Below, piece after piece: positions 60,028 to 64,000 of a stretch of 64,000 nucleotides of DNA. Origin of the DNA: an uncultured Helicobacter sp. Lineage in GTDB: Bacteria; Campylobacterota; Campylobacteria; Campylobacterales; Helicobacteraceae. Location of the stretch: assembly GCA_949299115.1 (NCBI GenBank), contig CASFZH010000007.1, forward strand, positions 1 through 64,000, given 5' to 3'. A program made the translations under genes and the position numbers. Numbering within the stretch: position 1 is the stretch's first letter; the number at the start of each line of letters is the position of its first letter. Under the pieces are notes generated by a model. The model worked only from the letters and a program-made list of their open reading frames with translations, ran no database searches and was not told the DNA's origin.

Positions 60028-60789
60028 ATGATTAGTACAACATATTTTAAAGATAAAAGTTTTCTTATCAGTGGTGCTAGTAGTGGCATGGGTGCACATA
60101 TCGCTCTTACGCTCAATAGTCTTGGTGCAAAAGTCTTTGCATTAGCAAGAAATAAAGAAAAATTGGATTCTAAGAAAGATTGTGCATCATATAAGGATAA
60201 TTTTATATGTATTGCTAAAGATATTACCCAAATAGACTCGTTAGATAAGTTTACCTTAGAGCTTGCCAAAGAATATGGCAGCTTTGATGGTGCGGTGCTA
60301 TCTGCTGGAATCCAGCAGATAGCACCGATTACATCGGTGCTGTCTACGGAATCCGCTTTAACATTATTTCATACTAATTATTTTGGTAATTTACAACTTC
60401 TCAAAGGATTGCTTGACAAAAGAGCAAAAAGCAGTGAAGGAGCAAGTTTTGTATGGATTAGCTCTAATGCAAGCATAAAAGCACAAAAAGGTTTAACAAA
60501 TTATGCAGCAAGCAAAAATGCGATTAATGCCGCCATAAAATCCATCGCCCTAGAAATTGCTCCAAAATATAGAATAAATGCTATATCTCCGGGCTTTGTA
60601 ATGACAGAGATGATAGAATCATGGAGCAATGTCTATGATAGTGAATATATTACAAATATCACAAGGGAATATCCACTAGGTATCGGAAAGGTAGAATATA
60701 TCACACCGCTTATACTCTTCTTGTTAAGTGAGGATTCCAAGTGGATTACTGGACAAAATATTGTCATTGATGGTGGTGCAAGCTTATAA
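60028..60789 (+). CDS. short-chain dehydrogenase/reductase (FabG-like)
   Basis: 253 residues. NAD(P)-binding SGASSGMGAHIALTL near the start, SAGI where NNAG is common, catalytic Ser in VWISSNA and the YAASKNA Tyr/Lys pair, then ISPGFVMTEMI. It probably reduces the 3-oxoacyl-ACP made by the neighbour. It follows the ACP gene by 8 bases. The coding sequence contains the overlapping inverted repeats at 60293-60341. Confidence 0.92.
   Translation: MISTTYFKDKSFLISGASSGMGAHIALTLNSLGAKVFALARNKEKLDSKKDCASYKDNFICIAKDITQIDSLDKFTLELAKEYGSFDGAVLSAGIQQIAPITSVLSTESALTLFHTNYFGNLQLLKGLLDKRAKSSEGASFVWISSNASIKAQKGLTNYAASKNAINAAIKSIALEIAPKYRINAISPGFVMTEMIESWSNVYDSEYITNITREYPLGIGKVEYITPLILFLLSEDSKWITGQNIVIDGGASL
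60293..60341 (+). repeat. two overlapping inverted repeats inside the SDR gene
   Basis: Arms of 17 bases (60293-60309 and 60311-60327) pair perfectly around one central base. The right arm also belongs to a second stem: AGCACCGAT (60321-60329) with ATCGGTGCT (60333-60341). The two hairpins cannot form together in the RNA. Confidence 0.9.
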
Positions 60790-61237
60790 CATCGTGTCGC
60801 CTTGATTGCGGTCGCAATAAATAGTATTGGGCATGCAATAGTTATCTATTTCATGATAGAAAAGGTATTTGATATGCCTTATATGCTTATTATATATAAA
60901 TTAACATCAATATCATAAATTATTCTATGTAGTTCAATAGACTAACAATATTTCTATATTACTATGACGCACGATTCCAACATCACAGCGATCGGATATA
61001 GACAATAATTTCTATTTTTGTTTTATTTTATAAAAATATTGCAATATATACAATACCAATCATGCTAGTAACTAGCATATAATATTTGTGTATATGCGTT
61101 GAATACAGAATCTTTTATATTCTATCATGTATAGAATAATTTTTATTAGCAATCTTTTGTGTCAATATTTTTCGTGTTTTAAACTAATCCAATATGCAAT
61201 GCACCAGTGCGATTGCAATAGTAGTAGTTTACTTAAC
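60790..61237. other. intergenic region between convergent genes
   Basis: 448 AT-rich bases. A small stem ATGCTAG-TAA-CTAGCAT lies at 61062-61078. No gene supported. Confidence 0.45.
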
Positions 61238-62572
61238 TTAAGCCGTTGTATTATATTTTTCTTGAATCATTTCTTCAATTTGTGTAAAGAAATGTTGCGA
61301 AGCATTTTCCATCTGCTTAAACGATATTTTGGCATTTTGCAGACTTTTTTCATTATTCTCATTTCGTGCCCATTCTAATCCCATTTTAGCATATTTGTGT
61401 ACATCTTTATGAGTTTCAGCAACTTTTGCATAATTTTGTGTGTATTGATATCTCTGTTTACCTTCTGAATCAAACCATTTTCCAAATCTACATTGTGTAT
61501 GATCTGCTAATGATTCTTGTGTGTTTGAAATGGCAAGACTATATGCGTTTTCTTTAAAAATAATGTGGTCCACCATGAAAAGATTGGCGTTAAGTCTTGC
61601 GTTAATCTCTTGAATAGAACCTTCTATAATATTTGTTGATTGATTAAGAGTGGTCAATAAATTAGAAAATCCTTGCACAGATTCACTAAATACCCCCATT
61701 TTCGCATACATATCTTCCGAATTGCTAGAGATATTATTGCTATCTTCTTGTAATATAGAAATATTGGTACGAATTTCTCCTGTAGCTTTTTGCGTTTTTT
61801 CAGCTAATTTGCGTACCTCTTCTGCCACGACAGCAAAACCACGTCCATGTTCTCCTGCTCTAGCTGCCTCAATGGCAGCATTAAGAGCTAAAAGGTTGGT
61901 TTGAGCTGAAATATCATTAATTAAATCAACAATAGAATTTATATCATTTGAACGTTGTGCCAAAGTTTTTGCACCTTGATTATTTGATTCTATAAGAGCA
62001 TTGAGTTCATTAAGTAAATTAGAAACTTCAGAAATTTTACTATCATGTTCTTTTGAATCTTGTGCAGTTTGTGCAATATTCTCAAGGACAACATAAAGCT
62101 TGTTGACACTCGATTTGAAGCTGTCCTGTAAGTAAGAAAGCTGATAGCGATTATTGTTAACTTCGGTAAGCTCTGTATTAAGTTTTTCTCTTCTTTGGGA
62201 GGTTTTGTTTTCAATAATTGCTTTTACACTTTCGTTGATTTGTCTACCAATTCCCTCCAAATTTGGCATAAGCCCGTCTACCATAATCCTACGGTTTACT
62301 TCTCCAGTTGTAGCATATTGAAAAGCAACTCTAGCTTCTCTATTGAAAGTCTGAATTTGATCAAGCAGATAATTAATCTTTCGTGAAACATTGTCTAAAT
62401 CATCATGTTTCAAATAAGTGCGACGCACATCAAAATTTCCAGTATTTACTACATCGAGAAAATCACCAATATCTTTCACACGTTTGATATAACTTTGTCT
62501 GTTGAATAATGCAAAAATCAAACATATTATAAGGACAATAACAACAACTATTAAGATGATAGATAACATCAC
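61238..62572 (-). CDS. methyl-accepting chemotaxis protein with C-terminal CZB domain
   Basis: 444 residues. One N-terminal membrane helix (about 3-25), a HAMP-like region, then the signalling hairpin with the conserved [22 protein letters not shown] and [16 protein letters not shown]. Residues 335-440 are a CZB zinc-binding domain: [22 protein letters not shown] and [10 protein letters not shown] supply His and Cys ligands. CZB domains sense zinc or hypochlorous acid in known receptors. There is no periplasmic ligand domain, so input is internal or from the PAS protein encoded 10 bases upstream. Confidence 0.93.
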   Translation of the reverse strand: MMLSIILIVVVIVLIICLIFALFNRQSYIKRVKDIGDFLDVVNTGNFDVRRTYLKHDDLDNVSRKINYLLDQIQTFNREARVAFQYATTGEVNRRIMVDGLMPNLEGIGRQINESVKAIIENKTSQRREKLNTELTEVNNNRYQLSYLQDSFKSSVNKLYVVLENIAQTAQDSKEHDSKISEVSNLLNELNALIESNNQGAKTLAQRSNDINSIVDLINDISAQTNLLALNAAIEAARAGEHGRGFAVVAEEVRKLAEKTQKATGEIRTNISILQEDSNNISSNSEDMYAKMGVFSESVQGFSNLLTTLNQSTNIIEGSIQEINARLNANLFMVDHIIFKENAYSLAISNTQESLADHTQCRFGKWFDSEGKQRYQYTQNYAKVAETHKDVHKYAKMGLEWARNENNEKSLQNAKISFKQMENASQHFFTQIEEMIQEKYNTTA

Positions 62573-62582
62573 TATTTCCTAA

Positions 62583-63095
62583 TCACAGTTTATCTGGTAG
62601 ACACATTGTACTTTCTTGCAAACAAAGAATGGCATTTTCATATTTACTACGTTGCTTTTCAAAATATTCTTTAAACCATTGCATACTTGTGTCAAGTCCT
62701 TTTTGTTCCTCTCTTTTAAGCTCTTGATAAAAATCTTTGATAAAAGACAATCCTTCTTTATTTGGTTTTCTACGTACAGAGTTATATGCTATAATCCTCT
62801 TGCCATCGTTAGAAAACGATGGTGCAACATTAGCAAATACCCAGTAGTACGATCCATCTTTAGCTAAATTTTTCACATATGCATTGACTTCATTGCCTTT
62901 TGATACTCTCTGCCATAAATATTTAAAAATAGTCTTTGGCATATCAGGGTGTCGGACAATATTATGTGGTTTACCTAGCAACTCTTTTTCAGTATAACCA
63001 GAGATTTTAATGAACTCCTCATTACAGTATATAATCTTCCCATTTGTATCGGTCTTTGATACTAAAAAATCACTAATAATTCTCTCATTATCCAT
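62583..63095 (-). CDS. PAS-domain protein, CetB/Aer-like
   Basis: 170 residues from the ATG at 63095, which has AGGGAGA upstream. A single PAS domain of the Aer type: TDTNGKIIYCNEEFIKISGY, NIVRHPDMPKTIFKYLW and GSYYWVFANVAPSF, followed by a helical tail. Aer-type PAS domains bind FAD and report redox state. In Campylobacter, CetB (PAS) and CetA (receptor) work as a split energy-taxis pair. The same gene order here suggests a like system. Confidence 0.88.
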   Translation of the reverse strand: MDNERIISDFLVSKTDTNGKIIYCNEEFIKISGYTEKELLGKPHNIVRHPDMPKTIFKYLWQRVSKGNEVNAYVKNLAKDGSYYWVFANVAPSFSNDGKRIIAYNSVRRKPNKEGLSFIKDFYQELKREEQKGLDTSMQWFKEYFEKQRSKYENAILCLQESTMCLPDKL

Positions 63096-64000
63096 AAAAT
63101 TCTCCCTGAAATCAAAAATATTATTTAAAAAAATTTCATGATAATTCAAAGTATTTTTAAATAGTAGCAAAAATTAGGAAGAAAGAGTTTATATTTGTAG
63201 ATAAAAAAACTCAGATACTAAAAAAACAAAAAAATATATTACATTTTGTAACATATTTTTTGTAATCAAAAATATAATATGAGTAGAAAATGATGTGAAT
63301 ATTGAATACATTCTATCAATGTTATAATCGTATAATCATGTATTATAATTTGTAGCTACAATGAATTATAGTGCATTTATAATCAACAGTTATTTTGTAT
63401 TATTGCATTTAGAAATTAGATACATGTACCTAAACCACTAACAAAAATATGATAACCTGATATAAAAATAATTGAGTGCCATATCAATGTGATTTAGAAT
63501 CTAGAATCTGCAAATACGTCATATTGAGACGATAGTCGAAATATCTAAGGATTCTAGATTCTATAAATACGTCATATTGAGTGAAGCGAAATATCTAAGA
63601 ATCTAGAATCTTTGTCATATTGAGGGTAAAATACGAAATATCTAAAGTGTAGATTCTACAATACAGAATCTAGATTCTGTATAAAATCTTTCAAAAAAAT
63701 TGGATATTCTCTTTTTTAGAATCCCTTGTAATCTTATAGAATCTAGATTCGCATACACACATGTTAATCTGTCATGTTGAGGATATGAAGTATCCGAAAC
63801 ATCTAAAATTCAAGAATCTAGAAAGATTCTAGATCTATTCTTTAGATTTTTTGCTACATTCAATATGACAAAATATAAGTTTTCATACAATACGGATTAG
63901 ATTCTAATCCTTATAAGACAGCAATCAAGAATATCTCAAGCACAATGCGTAGAGAATCTTCATCTTTAGCTCTGCAATTATTATATAATACGCGATAATA
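63096..64000. other. 905-bp terminal region with dispersed repeats
   Basis: No gene supported. The left 300 bases should hold the promoter of the PAS-receptor operon. The right half is dominated by AGAATCT motifs and the repeat at 63517-63656. Confidence 0.5.
63517..63656. repeat. dispersed repeat, three forward copies
   Basis: GTCATATTGAG...GAAATATCTAA occurs starting at 63518, 63570 and 63614, each followed by AGATTCTA or AGAATCTA. A looser copy (GTCATGTTGAGGATATGAAGTATC) starts near 63773. The last two copies match the pair at 57777-57890. Confidence 0.85.

Overview
The window looks like chromosome of a Helicobacter species, most likely an enterohepatic one rather than H. pylori. The grounds are very AT-rich DNA, gene content with H. 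pylori counterparts (hspR-cbpA, rpmE of the zinc-free type, the FliS co-chaperone family, an Hcp-like Sel1-repeat protein, futC-type fucosyltransferase, DUF2972, purS-purQ, nth), sigma-54 control of a flagellar gene, and five long poly-G/poly-C tracts inside genes. This is inferred from protein families; no database was searched. No tRNA, rRNA, CRISPR array or intact insertion sequence was seen.

Layout. 1-5 kb: end of an HxlR regulator, an unknown gene, a clear prokaryotic viperin homologue (reverse strand), a 48-residue Asn/Gln-rich protein and an ankyrin-repeat protein. 4.7-6.8 kb: a RidA-family gene with an in-frame stop and an MHS-type MFS transporter. 7.0-13.8 kb: a reverse-strand glycan operon in decay. 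It holds a TIGR00725/kinase/methyltransferase fusion cut by a nonsense codon, a nucleotide-sugar dehydrogenase with two frameshifts, a polysaccharide deacetylase with two, a GT11 fucosyltransferase with one, and a two-domain glycosyltransferase with two. 14.1-19.5 kb: a compact DNA phosphorothioation operon with rhodanese-DndC, DndD, and DndE fused to an FtsK-like ATPase.

21.4-38.9 kb is mostly housekeeping: secA, hspR, cbpA, ribE, a type II secretion F-family protein, a giant protein that looks like a degenerate PutA relative, an AAA+ ATPase, a META-like lipoprotein, a CapA-family protein and leuS. 39-42 kb is a second, live glycan cluster (GT2, GT11, GT-D). 42.8-54.8 kb carries a metal-binding lipoprotein-like receptor, the sigma-54 FliS co-chaperone gene, a nitrilase-family hydrolase, xseB, rpmE, rsmI, purSQ, a Sel1-repeat protein, a DUF455 protein, nth and a MORN-like secreted protein. 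55-61 kb holds a DUF2972 gene and a FabH-like/ACP/SDR set. 61-63 kb holds a PAS protein with a chemoreceptor, CetB/CetA style. Repeats fill the last 0.9 kb.

How it fits together. The main theme is ON/OFF switching by slipped-strand mispairing. Five genes contain runs of 12-14 G or C: dndC (C12, read OFF), GT11 (G12, ON), GT-D (G14, OFF), DUF2972 (G14, OFF) and FabH-like (G12, OFF). Each G-run is preceded by AAC on the G-rich strand. Four tracts would vary surface glycans or acyl groups. The fifth lies at the joint between the rhodanese and PP-loop domains of DndC, so it would switch DNA phosphorothioation itself. That phase-variable rhodanese-DndC is the most unusual system in the window.
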